Source of the DNA: Dryocosmus kuriphilus | Taxonomy: Eukaryota > Arthropoda > Insecta > Hymenoptera > Cynipidae | DNA length: 64,000 nt | Assembly: GCA_038277395.1 (NCBI GenBank) | Contig: CM076189.1 | Coordinates: 77,365,421 to 77,429,420 of the forward strand | Reading direction: 5' to 3' | Position numbers and translations under genes: made by a program | The notes under the pieces: generated by a model | What the model was told of the DNA's origin: nothing | The model's input: the letters and a program-made list of their open reading frames with translations, nothing else | Databases searched by the model: none | Shown here: positions 23,306-35,627 of the stretch, piece by piece | Numbering within the stretch: the stretch's first letter is position 1 | Layout of the letters: every line of letters begins with the position of its first letter

Positions 23306-24213
23306 TCAGTCAAGATGTTCGAACTGAAAACCTTCAGCTTCTTGACAAAAAGCTTTGCGGTTGTAAAAATGAGTTACAGCATTACGAATCATATCCCTAT
23401 CAATGAAAGTAGCCTGTGGCAGAATCCGGTGCTGGAATTCGTATAAGCTTTGGGGTAGCGTTGAGTATACTTTGCTCTTTAAATAACCCCAAAGATAATA
23501 GTCGAGAGCCGTCAGATCAGGAGATCTAGCAGGCCACTCGATTTCTGAGAAGTTCTTCATATGCACGGGCATTGAGATTACCATAGATTAAGAAAAGGCC
23601 TATCAATGTATCATTCAAGATACCAGCCCAAACATTAATCTTTTGTGGATATTGTGTATGTGACTCTCCAACATCTAATCAGGATTTGTGTTGGACCAAT
23701 ATCTACAATTTTTCCTGTTAACTTCACCTTTTAAAGTGAAAGTAGCTTCATCTGAAAATACTGTATTGTACAAGAAAAGAGGGTCTCTATCAATTTTGTC
23801 CATCAGAATTTCACAAAATTCAACCTGACTATCAGGATCGTCTTCATTGAGCTCTTGTACCAGATGAACTTTGTAAGGATGGAAGTTAATGCTTTCTGGA
23901 ATATTTCGCGCTGCCTCATGAGCAACGTCACGCTCATCACTAGCTCGACGTAAACTATGTAAGGTGTGGGTTTTCAACAAATGCTTGGGCTATGTCCATC
24001 TGCATCTCCTCAGATCCTGCAGGTTTTGGCCGACCACTTCTCTGAAGGTCCTTGATAGATCCATGATTCATAAAGCGCCTTACAGTTCTTTCAATTGTTG
24101 ATTTTGAGACAGGATTTAACCCTTCTCGATTACGAAAATTGCGATTAAAAAGCAAACGAACTTGATCATAAGGTCAAACTCGATCTCCCCAAAAAAGCAT
24201 CATTAATACAGTT
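23306..24213 (-). pseudogene. Mariner transposase (DD41D), broken
   Basis: The N-terminal helix-turn-helix part (RTVRRFMNHGSIKDLQRSG, GRP hinge at 24030-24060) is followed by the first catalytic motif VFSDEATF (about 23745) and NRKNCRYWSNTNPD. Next come WAGILNDTLIG and YEELLRN, and then directly EIEWPARSPDLTALDYYLWG (about 23510). The segment with the second catalytic Asp (QQDGA..HY in its relatives) is therefore deleted, roughly 150 bases. A frame change occurs near 23960, and an in-frame TGA lies near 24180, upstream of MLFNRNF. The C-terminal half ends FQFEHLD. Inactive. Confidence 0.8.
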
Positions 24214-24903
24214 TCGATTCGTAATATTCGTATGGAAAAACGGTATAGGACTTATGGTATCGCCTTATATATTGACTTATGTATCGAAAAACAGTATACG
24301 ACTGTATAACTCTTTGGGGAGGAACATAGCTCTCACCAGAATACCTGGAACTTGTAATGAAAAATTTCCTTGTGATTTTACAATATTCAAAGCGCTGTAA
24401 CCGAGATCAATACAGAGCTCACCAATGAATTTCGCGTTGAAATTTACTTCAGGAATTGCACTGACCTCTTGGAAAACTTTGTTAATTTCAAATAACCTCT
24501 AACTAACCTTGAACGTTACAATTTGACCTATGACTTGGGTACGTACCTGAACGTAGAATTTTTAGCTGCATCGATTGCAGATTGAAAAAAGGGGGTTTCC
24601 ATTTAAAAAAACAAACTTGATCTTCAAGGGCCATGAAGGTCAACTTCAAGGTCAAAATGAAGGTCACCATTGAATTCCTCGTTGAAATTTACTTCAGGAA
24701 TTGCACTGAACTCTTGGAAAACTTTGTTAATTTCAAATAACCTTTAACTGACCTTCAAAAAGCCATGAAGGTCAACTTCTAGGTCAAAATGAAGCTCACC
24801 ATTGAATTACTCGTTGAAATTTACTTCAGAGATGACCTTCACTTTTTTGAGAAATATTTTACCTGAGGAAATATCCAACCGTCCCGGGACTTTGTAGACA
24901 CCC

Positions 24904-25007
<104 letters not shown>

Positions 25008-25035
25008 GAGCACGCTTAATTACTATGAGAAATCG

Positions 25036-25133
25036 CATACGCTGAGGATTCGAACCCTACCTAGCATACCTAGAACTACCTAACCTTATGTATAAATATA
25101 CCGCACGCCTTAGCCGACTGAGCTATTACACGG
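25036..25133 (-). other. tRNA-like element with pol III A and B boxes
   Basis: On the minus strand the A-box word TAGCTCAGTCGG (25114-25125) is followed by a GCGGTATATTTATAC arm and the B-box word GGTTCGAATCC (25046-25056). The spacing is longer than in a plain tRNA, and I cannot fold a clean acceptor stem or anticodon arm, so it is a tRNA-derived pseudogene or SINE head rather than a tRNA gene. Sister copies lie at 13198-13295, 37883-37987 and 46200-46304 (A box mutated), with a stub at 4790-4815. The GCGGTA..TTATA arm loosely recalls intron-containing tRNA-Ile(UAU). Confidence 0.55.
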
Positions 25134-28100
25134 CTTGAACTAACTTGATAAAAAAGGTGTTTCCTGGAAAAAGACACAGAAGGCGGAGAAGTATACATAT
25201 CTTTCAAAATTTCTAAAATTTTCGAAATTCCAAAAATTACTAAAATTCTCAAAAATTATCAAAAAATTCCAAAATTCACAAAATTGTAGATATTCTTGAA
25301 AATTTTGCTTAATTTTTGGAAAATTTGAATGTTTTTGGAGTTTCTGAAATTTTTAATGATTTTTGAGAATTTTGAAAATATTTTAAAACTTTTTAAGATT
25401 TCATTAAAGCAGATTAAGGTTGCGCTCGCACTGTGCTCCTAACGCTTTTCCCTATGATCCTATGATCCTATCATGATCCTATTATCCTTGGAGTTCCAAT
25501 CAGAACACATCTGTAATAGGAACAATAAGGATCCAGATCTTCCGGGTTCGATGTGTATTCGGAGTTCTTGGCATTTTTTAAAAGCGAATTTGTTATCACT
25601 ACAATCACAGCGCAACTTTATACTTCACACCGAATGTGCAACACACAGAAGGTTATTTCTCGAAACAGGGACTAGATGACGTTGCAAAACGCAGCACGAT
25701 CATTTCGAGTTCGGGGCCATGGTATTGTGCTTATAGGGCCATATAAACCGATCAGGACCCGAACGGTAACTGGGGAAACTTATGGCGATTTCTACCCAAG
25801 AAAAGAAAAAATTTTAGACCAGAAGTGCAACGGTTTACTTTTCAGCCAAGAGTTATGAATTTTTCACAAAACACGTTGAATTTTTAAGCGAAAAAGATGA
25901 ATATTCAACAAAAAATCTAATAGTAGACTTTTTAACCAATGATAAAAAATTGAAACAAAAATGAAATAGGTAAGTAAATTTTGAACAAAAAATAGTTGAG
26001 CTTTCAATCACGGAATATTAGCTTTCAACCAACATATTCGAGTTTTTCGAAAAAATGTTTCAATTTTGCAAGTTTAATTTTTAAGAAAAGAAAAAGACGT
26101 TATGAAAAATGGAACATTGAGATTTTGAAAAGACAGTTTAGCATTGAACAAAAAATAGTTAAATTCACAACATTACCACAAACATGTAACAGTTGAGCTT
26201 TCAACCAAAGTATTTACACATTTAATTTAAAAAATGTTACATTTTCAGAAAGACAGACCTGAGCTTTCAAAGAAATAGTTTAATTTTAACTAAGAAAAAC
26301 ATATTTAACAAAATGCGAATAGTTTAGCTTTCAACTGAAAGAGACAAATCTTTAACAAATTATGCGATTATAAATAGTCCAACTATTTAGTCAAAAAGAG
26401 GAGTTTTCGCCAATGAATTTTAATACTGACCTCAAAAAGATGAACTCTCTAGAACAGTATAACTAGTTTTCAACTAGAAACGAATTTCTAACAAAATTGC
26501 TGAATATCCGACAAAATATTAAAATTGTTTAACTAAAAATGTTAATTCTCACCCAAAAAATATAAATCTTTATCCAGAAACATAATAGTTGACTTGCCAA
26601 TCGAAAAGTATTCTTCTTCAGCAAATAATACTCGAACTACGACCTTTCAGCCAAAGATGTAACATTCGAAAATTAAACAAGGATATTCACATTTCTAAGT
26701 TTTACATTCTCATCTCAAATGAGAAGGTATTAGTTTTATGTGAAAACTGATTTTCGCGGATTTCGTGAAATCTCGCCATTTCGTTACTCCCTGGACCCGA
26801 AAAAACATGCTTTACGACTGTGCCTGTCTGCTGTCGTTGTCGTTGTCGATGTCGTTCTCGTCGTCGTCGCCGATGTCGCCTGTTCCCGCGATAAATTTCG
26901 AAGGACTAATCGGATTGGATTGCCCTTTGGCTCGCTTCTTTCTGGCGTAAATATGAGAACGAATTCGTTAACTCGCGCGCCCTAGGCGCGCGCAAGCTTG
27001 CGAGCGAAGTGAGTAAATATCTATACATGCAAAGCGCGTGATGAGAATGTCAGAACGAAGTGAACAGATTTTTTTTTACTAAAAATTCGCTCTATATGTT
27101 GACAATTGAATTTAAGGAAGTTGAAAATACGAATATTTTGGTTTGAATTTCAACTGTTACATTTTTTGTAGAAAAGTCGGAAATTCAAAGATTTTGTTCT
27201 AATTTCATCCCTGGTTCAAAAATCATGTTTTTTCGTAGGTAGTTCAATTCTTTGGCCGAAACTAATTTTTACACCCTCATCTCAATGAGAAGGTGTTAGG
27301 TTTTGTGAAAAATGATTTTCACGTATTTCCTGAAATCTCGACGCTTCGTGACCCCATGAATCCAAAAAATCGGTTTTTACGACGGTGTCTGTCTGCCTGT
27401 AGTTGTCATCGCGCCTGCTCCCACGATAACTTTGGAAGGAACAATCGGATTGGAATGTACTTCTGCACGCTTCTTCAGGGTGCAAAAAGAAAGAACGAGT
27501 TCGTTAACCAGTGCTTTTTCACCAACGGTTATGGTTTTATCCATCAAAAACGGTTTTCACAAAATCAAAAAATCAATTTTCCGGCTAAACTATGCGAGAT
27601 ACAAAAAAAACAGTAAAAAGAAAAACTCTTCAAATCAAAAAAATCTAAAAATTTTATTTCAACCATTTTTTGATAAAATGCACGGCTTCTCTTTTAAGCG
27701 AGAAAAGTTTATTAAAAATAAAGAATTCAAATTTCACGCCAAACTATATAAGATACAAAAAATTATATTAAACAGAGTTGTTCACCTCAAAAAGGTCCAC
27801 AAATTTGCTTTCTATCATTTTTTTGAGCAGACGCGTAGTTTTTGAGTGATTCGTGAGATGTGTTATGAAATATAAAGAAAACGGAGGTTGCATGCAGGCA
27901 AAATAGTGAACGGACGTTTGAGAGAAAGGTGCATGTTTGGACAGTGATATTTGTCGTGAAAGTGTGTGGAGGAAGGGAGAAGTGGTAGGGTTCTGGAGTG
28001 TAGATGAAAAGGCAAGGGTAGAACAAATAATTCGAAGCAGGGGAAGGGAATTAAAGGTTAAAAAGAGGGCCAAAAGAGGGATGTCATTTTGTAGGTTATG

Positions 28101-28598
28101 TTAGCTGGATGTAGAAGTTTTATTCGTACTAGAGAATTAGGTGCGCGGAACTAGATTTGTAGGGTTATACCGTTGCTAGGCAGTTTAGGTCTGAGCTGGT
28201 AAGAGCGAGACCTATTCGGCCCGGAGGGGATAATAATCAGGCGGGTGTATGAGCAAGGCGGTAAAACAGGGCTTGGGGGAAAGGAAGGAATCGAAAGGGG
28301 AATTTGTGGTCCCGACTGGCAAACCGTTGGTGGTACGTGAGGGAAGGGGAAGTAGTGTGTCATGCAGCCGGCGCCCTGGGAAGTCAGACGCAGGTCCAAT
28401 AAGAAATTGAACTCGGAGTCTAGGGGACCAGGCGTCGCAAGTAGACGCGTGGGGTAGGTCCAGAGAACGGAAAAGAGAAAGGGAGGAAGAGGCAGGAGGT
28501 GAGGTTGATGAGAAACAATCTAAAAGAAATAATACGCAGAGTTCGCTTAACTTAAGGGAGATTGTAGGGGGAAGTAGAGATAAGGCAGGAAAAGAAAC

Positions 28599-29336
28599 GA
28601 TGACAGAAGCAATGGACAAGGAAACGACGGAGACGAAGCTGGATTTGATCCTAAGAATGCTACAGGTGGGAAAAGAGAAACGGAAAAGGATTAAGGCGGA
28701 CTTAACTAGAATGGAAGCAAAATGGGCTCGAGAGTTAGGTGAAGTATAAAAGAGACTAGACGTCATAGAAAAAGGTATGGTGGAAGCCACTAAGGGACAA
28801 ACGGATCTGAGAAAGAAGATTGAGGTAATGGAAAAGAAAATCGAGTCGTCACAAGTAGGGAGTTTAGAGGAAATTTAAAGAAAGTAAGTGGGGTGGAAAG
28901 GGAATTAGAAGAAAGGGAAAGATGGGACAGAAGAAACATCATAATGGTAGGCATAACGACACAAGAAGGAAATGAGAGAAAAACGGTAGAGGAATTTTTA
29001 GAAAAAGAGTTTGGGACAGGAGGGAAAATAAAGAAAGTGAGAAAACAGGGTAAAAATGGTAAAGGGGTTTTAGTCGTAGAGATGGCCTCTTGGGAAGCGA
29101 AACAAGAAGTCATGAAAATTAAGAGTAGGCTAGGTCCAAGGAAAGTGTACTTGGATCATGACCTAACATACAAAGAAAAAGAGATTCAAAGGAAGATAAG
29201 AGAGATAGCCAAAGAAGAAAGGAATAAAAGTAGGACAGTTAGGGTAGGGTATCAAAAGATCTGTATAAAAGGGGAGAGGCATAGATGGAATGAGAACAAA
29301 GAAGGACTAGAGAAGGCGGATAGGCGTTTTTTATAG
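28599..29336 (+). pseudogene. LINE ORF1, nucleic-acid-binding protein, broken
   Basis: The first part (28599-28870) encodes a charged helical stretch with heptad-like spacing (KLDLILRMLQVGKEKRKR, IEVMEKKIESS), interrupted by a TAA at about 28747 and later stops. The second part (28893-29336) contains RWDRRNIIMVGI, VEEFLEKEFG, GKGVLVVEMASWEAKQEVM and LTYKEKEIQRKIREIAKEE. That layout matches the RRM plus C-terminal domain of L1-type ORF1 proteins (the Transposase_22 family). By family these coat the LINE RNA. At least one stop and one frame change separate the two parts. Confidence 0.6.
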
Positions 29337-29342
29337 AAAGAA

Positions 29343-32300
29343 ATGCGGGTGGAGAGGGAAAGAAGGATAAGGTCAAGGATAAAAGAAAAAAAAAAAAAGA
29401 GAAGAAAGAAAAGGAAGGGCGGACAAGAAAGTGAAAAAGAGGTTAAGGTTCTCTTTTGGAATGTAGCAGGAATAACAAAAAAGTATAAAGTGTTTTGGAA
29501 ATATGCCAAAACATGTGATATAGTAGGGATGACGGAAACATGGGTAGAAGGAAAGGATTGGGAAAATGCAAGAAGTATATTACCGGACGGTTTTAGATGG
29601 GAACTGCAAGGAGCGGCAAGACAAAAGGACAAGGGCAGGGCTACTGGAGGCATAATAATGGGAGTCAAAGACAACTTAGAGGAGAAGGAGGTTATAAGAT
29701 ATACTGCAGAGGGCTTACAGGAGAGAAGGTTAAAATTAAAGGAAGGTGGCGTAGAATAGTGACAATTCATAACGGAATAAAAATGAAAAGAAAAAGAAAA
29801 GAAATACAGAGATACATAAGAGAAGATGAAGGGGAGATTTTAATAATAGAGGGAGACTGGAATGCAAGAATAGGGGAGAAAGGGAGTGTTTACGTAGATG
29901 GAAGGTATAACGAGAGAAAGACAAAAGACTATACTCTTAATAAGGAGGGAAAGGAACTATTAGGCTTAGTGTAAGAAAGGGGTTGGTATATATTGAATGG
30001 AAATAAGAAAGGAGATGAGAAAGGGGAATTTACGTACATAAGAGTCAATGCATCTACAGTAATAGATTACGCTATAGTCAATACAGAACGATGGGAAAAT
30101 ATTAAAAGAATGAAGATAGAGTCTAGAGTGGAATCGGATCGTCAACCGTTAGCTGTGTATCTAAAAAGTAGAATAAATAAAGAAAAGAGAACATCGGGGG
30201 GAGAAGTAGTAGAGAAAGAAGTGTGGACATAAGGAACAAGGAATGAATATAGAGAAAGGACAGGAAAATTAGAATATGAGAAGGTAGAGTTATTAGAGGT
30301 GTGGGAAGAATTAAAGAAAAAGGTGAAAAATGCTAGGAAAGTAAAAAGGAGAAAAATTAGGAGAGGAAAGGTTAGAAACTGGACAAATCCATGGTGCGAC
30401 AGTGAATGTAGGAAAAAGGAAAAGGATGTTAAAAAAGCGTATAAGAACGGGAAAAAGGGAACGGAAGCCAATTCGAATTATGTAAAGATTAGGAAAGAGT
30501 ATACAGTTCTATGTAAGAGAAAGGAGGAAAAGAAGCAAAAAGAAATAGAGGAAGAAATTAGTAGGATTAAAACGGAGGACGAGGCGTGGAAATTTATAAA
30601 TAAAATGAGAAAGAAAAAAGAGGGAATAAGGGACAAGATAAAAATGGAAGAGTGGAGGAGACATTGCAAAGAAATGTCTATAGGTTCAGATGAAAAGAAG
30701 ACAGATGACTGGCAGAGAATGATAAAAGAGGAAAACTATGAGGAGCTAGGGGATGAAGAGATAGAAGTGCAATTGAATAGGCTAAGGAAAGGGAAGGCAG
30801 GAGGAAGTGATGGGCTATGTAATGAGGTGTGGTTTTACAGCAGTGGAGAAAGGAGAGAGAAATTGAAAGAGGTGGACAAAAGAGTTTGGAGAGGGGAGGG
30901 ATTTCCGGATGAGTGGAGGGAAGGTTTGATAACACCAATATACAAGAATGGAGATAAAGAGAAGGTTGTTAATTATAGGGGGATAATACTCCTGAATACG
31001 GCGTACAAGGTATATGCGATGGTTCTGACTGAAAGGTTAAAGAAGGAGGTGGAATGCAAAGAGATACTACCGGAGAATCAGGCAGGATTTAGAGACGGCA
31101 GAAGTACGATGGACAACATATATATACTACAACATGTAGTAGAGAAAGAGACGGAAAGAAAAAGGGGAAAACTATGTGCTTTCTTCGTAGATTTAAAGGC
31201 CGCTTTCTCATCGATAAATAGGAAAAAAAAATTGTGGGAGGTAATGAAGAAAAGGGGAATAAGTGACTGTTCAATAGAAAAGGTAAGGGATAATTTACAA
31301 GGAAACCAGGGATAGGATTAGAGTGGGAAAAGAAACACCAAAGGAGTTCTGGACAGAGCTAGGTTTGAGACAGGGCTGCCCATTGAGCCCACTGCTATTT
31401 GCAGTATTTATAGCGGACATGGAAGAGGAGTTTAAGAAAGGATTAGAAGGGGGATTAGTAGTAGGGAGGAAAAGATGATGATCTCTGTCATACGCAGATG
31501 ATACTGTGTTCCTTGCGAGGGAGGTAGATGTCTTGAGAAGCATGCTGAAAAGATTAGAGAGACATCTACAGGAAAAGAAGCTAATACTGAATGTAAAAAA
31601 GTCCGAGGTAATGGTTTTCGGAAAAGGAGGTGGGAAAAGGAAGAATAGAGACGAATGGCAATGAAGAGGAGAAAGTGTTGAAGAAATAGAAGAGTTTGTT
31701 TACTTAGGATTTTTGTTTAAGGAAAATGGGAACATTAGAGGGCATGTGAAGGAAAGAGTGAAAAGATCAACGGTAGTCATGAAAAAGGTGTGGGGAATAG
31801 GAGAGAAATTATTTAGAGATGATTTCAAGAGAAGAATGAGAATGTATGAGGCGTTAGTGATGAGTGTTTTACAGTATGGAGTGGAAATTTGGGGGTGGAG
31901 GGAATACGAGGTAGTGGAAAGACTGCATGAAAAATTTATTAGATGGACGCTGGGTCTAGATAGAAGCACACCATGATACATAGTATTGAAAGAAGTAGAT
32001 AGAGAAAAAATTAAGATAAGAGCAGGGAACAGAGCATGCAAGTTTGAAGAAAAAGCCCTGGAAAGTAATGGAAGAATGATTGTTAAAGCATGACTAGAAG
32101 AGAGACAATTAGGATTAGGGGGGAGAAAAGGATTAGAAGAAAGGGAAAGGTACCTAAATAGGAATGGTTGGTCAAGGGAATTAGTGAGAAGTGAAAACAT
32201 AATGGGAATAAAGGTAAAACAAAACTTCATGAATAGAGATAGAGTGGTACTAAGGCAAGTGATTGAAAATAAAATAAAAGAAGCAAAATATAATGAAAAG

Positions 32301-32590
32301 TATGTCTGGATAAAAGTAGAGGTTATAACAAAATATTTGGAGAATAAGGGGTAAAGAGGATCGCAGAAACTGATCGCGAGAGCAAGATGTGGGAACACGG
32401 AAGATTGGAACAAGTACTGGGTGAAAGAAGAAGAAATAAAATGCATGATATGTGAGAGAGGTAGAGCAACGTTTGAGCACTAGTTAGAAGATTGTGAAAA
32501 AGTAGAAAAAGGTTGCATGATAATGGGAAATATATGGAATGAAGAGGGAAAGGTGGAGGCGGTGGTGTGGTTGGTTGAGATATCTGGATA
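29343..32590 (+). pseudogene. LINE ORF2: APE endonuclease and reverse transcriptase, broken
   Basis: Order: endonuclease with FWNVAGI, MTETWVEG, EGDWNARIG (about 29850) and STVIDYAIV (30055). The last endonuclease motif reads ESDRQPLAV (about 30135) where SDHxPL is normal, so the catalytic His is replaced by Arg. A basic linker follows. RT motifs are LRKGKAGGSDGLCNEVW (30780), GLITPIYKNGDKEKVVNYRG (30925), LPENQAGFRDGRSTMDNIY (31070), FFVDLKAAFSSI (31185) and YADDTVFLA (31490, catalytic Asp pair present). A thumb region with FVYLGF and SVLQYGVEIWGW comes next, then a cysteine-containing tail with CMICERGRATFEH. Several stops and frameshifts are spread along it, for example at 29758, 29972, 30230 and 31315. 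Confidence 0.8.
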
Positions 32591-32716
32591 AAAAGAAAAT
32601 AAAGAGAGGAGATTGACGCGAAAGGGGGAAGGGATAAGGAAAGAAAAATGTAAAATATGTAATTTATAAGCTAATTATACTATATTATGTTCTAGAATGT
32701 TAAATAGAAAAAAAAG

Positions 32717-32835
32717 ATTGCGAGCGAAATGGCACATAAACTGGTGAGCGAAAAGGCTCAATGACTGGCGAGAGAAAAGTAAAAAAATGGCGAACGAAAA
32801 GGTACAAAATCTAGCGAGCGAAAAGGCAATCCGAA
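32717..32835 (+). repeat. ~30-base repeats in LINE 3' region
   Basis: The word GCGAGCGAAAAGG or close variants recurs about five times (GCGAGCGAAATGG at 32718, GTGAGCGAAAAGG at 32741, GCGAGAGAAAAG, GCGAACGAAAAGG, GCGAGCGAAAAGG) at 28-32 base intervals, just downstream of the ORF2 region. The LINE ends about 200 bases later after a GGCCATGATGGCC hairpin near 33004. Confidence 0.65.
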
Positions 32836-35627
32836 TAGAGGCAATACGAATAGAAAAAAATAAACCGAATTGTCAAAGAGTGGAAAGAATGAATATTATT
32901 AACAGAATGGTGTTAGAATAGACAATAGTTGTAAGAATTTGTAATTAATGTAAATATTATACATATAATCTTCGATGTAGCAGACTTTGTCAGCATGTTT
33001 CTGGGCCATGATGGCCGAAATAGAACATCTTATACTACCACTATAAAGAAAACCACTTCTCAGCAAAGCTACGCAAGATATGAGAAAATATTAACAAGCA
33101 GAATTGTTCACCTTGGAAAGGGCTACAAAATTAATTTACAAGACTCAACGTTTTAATTTTAAGGATTGCAATGCTGCATTGCAAAAATTTGGAAACTCAC
33201 AAAAAAACTTTACCAATCTAGAATGTGTTTTAAATAAGTGTAATTTTTAAGCATGAAACGTGAGTGTCATGATGAGAATGTTTTCCCTAAGGTCGATAGA
33301 GCCTTAAGTAAAATAATTTGTTTGTAATCTTTAATACAAAATTCGAATTTAATAATCTCATTAAAAGCAGGTGTTTGGAAATTTTAGACCCACCTAACGA
33401 ATACCGTGCACGATGTGCAAAGACCAAAAACATCCGAGCGCGAAGCGCAAGGCTTAAATATATCGAATCGCGAAGCGCAACGAACAACAGACCGCGCGCC
33501 CTACGCGCGCTCATAGTTCGTGCAGCACGCTATTAGGATGTGCCCGCGAAACGGTCAGATTTTTTTATTGATAATTCTTCTTTCTTATGTAGAAGTTCAA
33601 CATTCTTATTAGAGTTTCTTTGTGTTGATAATTCAATTAACTTTGGCTGATAAATAACCTTTCTTGGTTCAATTCAACTATAATATTTTTTCGTTTGTGA
33701 ATCCATATGTTTTAGTTGAAGATTCGACTACTCTGTTAGAAAACGTTTTTTAACTATAAATTAAAATATCCGTTGAAGATTATTAAATATCTATTATTAA
33801 ATACTCAAGTTTCTTCTTCTTTGTTCGTTGAAAAGGCTTGTTAACAAAGAAACCCCATAATTCTTCTTGCAGGATCAACTGATCCCCCACCAAAAAATTT
33901 TGATGTACCTCATGGAACACCTTCTCGGTGTGATTAAAAAATTAACTAAAGTACAATCTAAATGAATAGAAAAAAATTCTGGCACATGGAATTCATTTTG
34001 TCATAGTTTTAACAATTTCACAGGATTTCACCAAGATTGGTGAAATTTCTATACACCACCGACCCCTTTCCTCAATTTAATAATATTTTTAAAATAATAA
34101 TAATTAATAAACTTTTTAATCACTTTGATTATTTTAGTTTCTTTTTGACTTTTTTTTGTTTTGTTTTTTTCTTCATATCTGAATTTAAAAAAAAGTATTT
34201 CAGTAATAGCATAAGTAGACAATTACCGCGCGTTACTGTCAAACAATGTTTTTTTTAATTATTCTATTTATTTATGTAGAAGCAAGGGAGGTGGGTCACC
34301 ATAGCTGGAGCCAATTTCCGAAGTTTGCCTCCTAGAAATGATCGATTGGAATCAATTGAAAACGTTAGAAGACAAACTTCAATAAATTTCATTTGTGTTT
34401 CCTAATTGTGCCCACTCGACTGAGAGCGATTACGTTTCCTTCATTTTTAGAGATTCTCAGTCATTAGAAAATGTTTCAGAGAAGTTCAAGTGATTTAAAA
34501 TGAATTCACCAAATTTCAAATGATATCAAAAATATTTCAAAGCGTTTTAATAGATTTCAAAGATTAAAAAAAAATTTTAATGGATTTTAGGAAATTTAAT
34601 TTGAGTTCAAGGGATTTCAAGGAACTCTAAGTCATTTGAAAACATTTTAAAGGATTTAAAGGGATTTTTAACGACTTTTGTGTATTTCAAGGCATTTAAA
34701 AAAAATCTCAGTATTTTAAAAGATATCAAAATATTTTAAAACATTTTAGAAGAATGTGAAGCCATTTTAAGGAGGTCCAGCAAATTTTAAAGAATTTTGA
34801 AAAACTTAAATATATTTCAAAAGATTTAGAATGATTTTAAAGAATTGTGAAAGCCTCGTGTGATTTTAACTAGTTTTGCAAAATTGGAAGTTATTCTCAA
34901 AATATTTCAAACTTTATCAATAGATCCTAAAATATTTTTAAAAGTTTGAACTGATTTAAAACGGTTTCAAGCCTATTAAAATACATTTAACTCTTCTTAA
35001 ATCTCCTAGAAGTCACTCGAGATACTTTTAAGTTTTAAAAAATGTTTCGAAATCCATTTAAAAACTTTAAAATATTTTCTAAATCAGTCCAAAGTATTTA
35101 ATATCATTTAAAATCACTTAAACTCCTTTAAAATACATTGTAATGCCTTAACCCGGGTAGAAATTTCGCTATGGCCCCGATCTGGCCCTAATCTGGCCAA
35201 ATGGAGACCAGGTCGGGTACACCGGTCTGGGCCCGGCTCCTGAAGAAGCACACGTCCCGACCGGGGTCAGAACGCTTTTCGCGATCGGGCCGCTCGATCG
35301 GTACCCGATCTGGCCCCTGCACGGAAAGAAATAAATATGTAGAAGCAACAGAGCTTTCATATTTTGCTTACAAAATTTAAGGATATTGAACAAAAGTTTT
35401 TATTAAACCAACAAACATGTTCCTTGAATCAAAAAATACGAAAGGAGTTTGTTGGTTCAGGAAAAGGGTTTGCTAAGAGGATTATAAGTTTGTAGGCACA
35501 TTTATAAATTTACCTAAAATTTAGATAAATCTGCAAAAAAAAATTTTTCATATATTATGGCTGCACTTATATTATTTTTAAGGTTACAAAATTGCACAAA
35601 CATTTACTTGTATATATTTATATATAT

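Larger units (their letters stand above)
22260..24903 (-). mobile_element. Mariner-type (DD41D, rosa-like) transposon A
   Basis: The ends are inverted: GGGTATCTAAAAGTCCCGGG at 22260 and its complement ending GACACCC at 24903, next to TA dinucleotides. The inverted similarity runs on for hundreds of bases because both ends contain copies of a ~245-base subterminal repeat (22328-23130 on the left, inverted at about 24400-24880 on the right). The transposase is on the minus strand. The family moves by cut-and-paste into TA. The copy is defective. Confidence 0.85.
27883..33041 (+). mobile_element. Full-length LINE (non-LTR retrotransposon)
   Basis: The element is flanked by a perfect 12-base target duplication TATAAAGAAAAC (27871-27882 and 33042-33053). 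The sequence on both sides is continuous macro-repeat text, so 5159 bases were inserted. It has two open-frame regions: an ORF1 with a coiled coil and an RNA-binding-like domain, and an ORF2 with APE endonuclease and reverse transcriptase. There is no poly-A tail. The 3' end carries ~30-base repeats and a GGCCAT-G-ATGGCC hairpin. The sense strand is very purine-rich. The clade is uncertain: ORF1 is L1-ORF1-like, while the RT resembles elements common in ant and wasp genomes. Confidence 0.85.

Noticed and set aside
25036..25133. Functional tRNA gene
   Set aside because: A and B boxes are present but no acceptor stem or proper anticodon arm can be paired.
28212..28790. Long minus-strand frames antisense to the LINE (also 29252-29770 and 31700-32446)
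   Set aside because: They are Ser/Phe/Leu/Pro-rich shadows created by the purine-rich sense strand, with no domain, while the plus strand has clear ORF1/ORF2 motifs.
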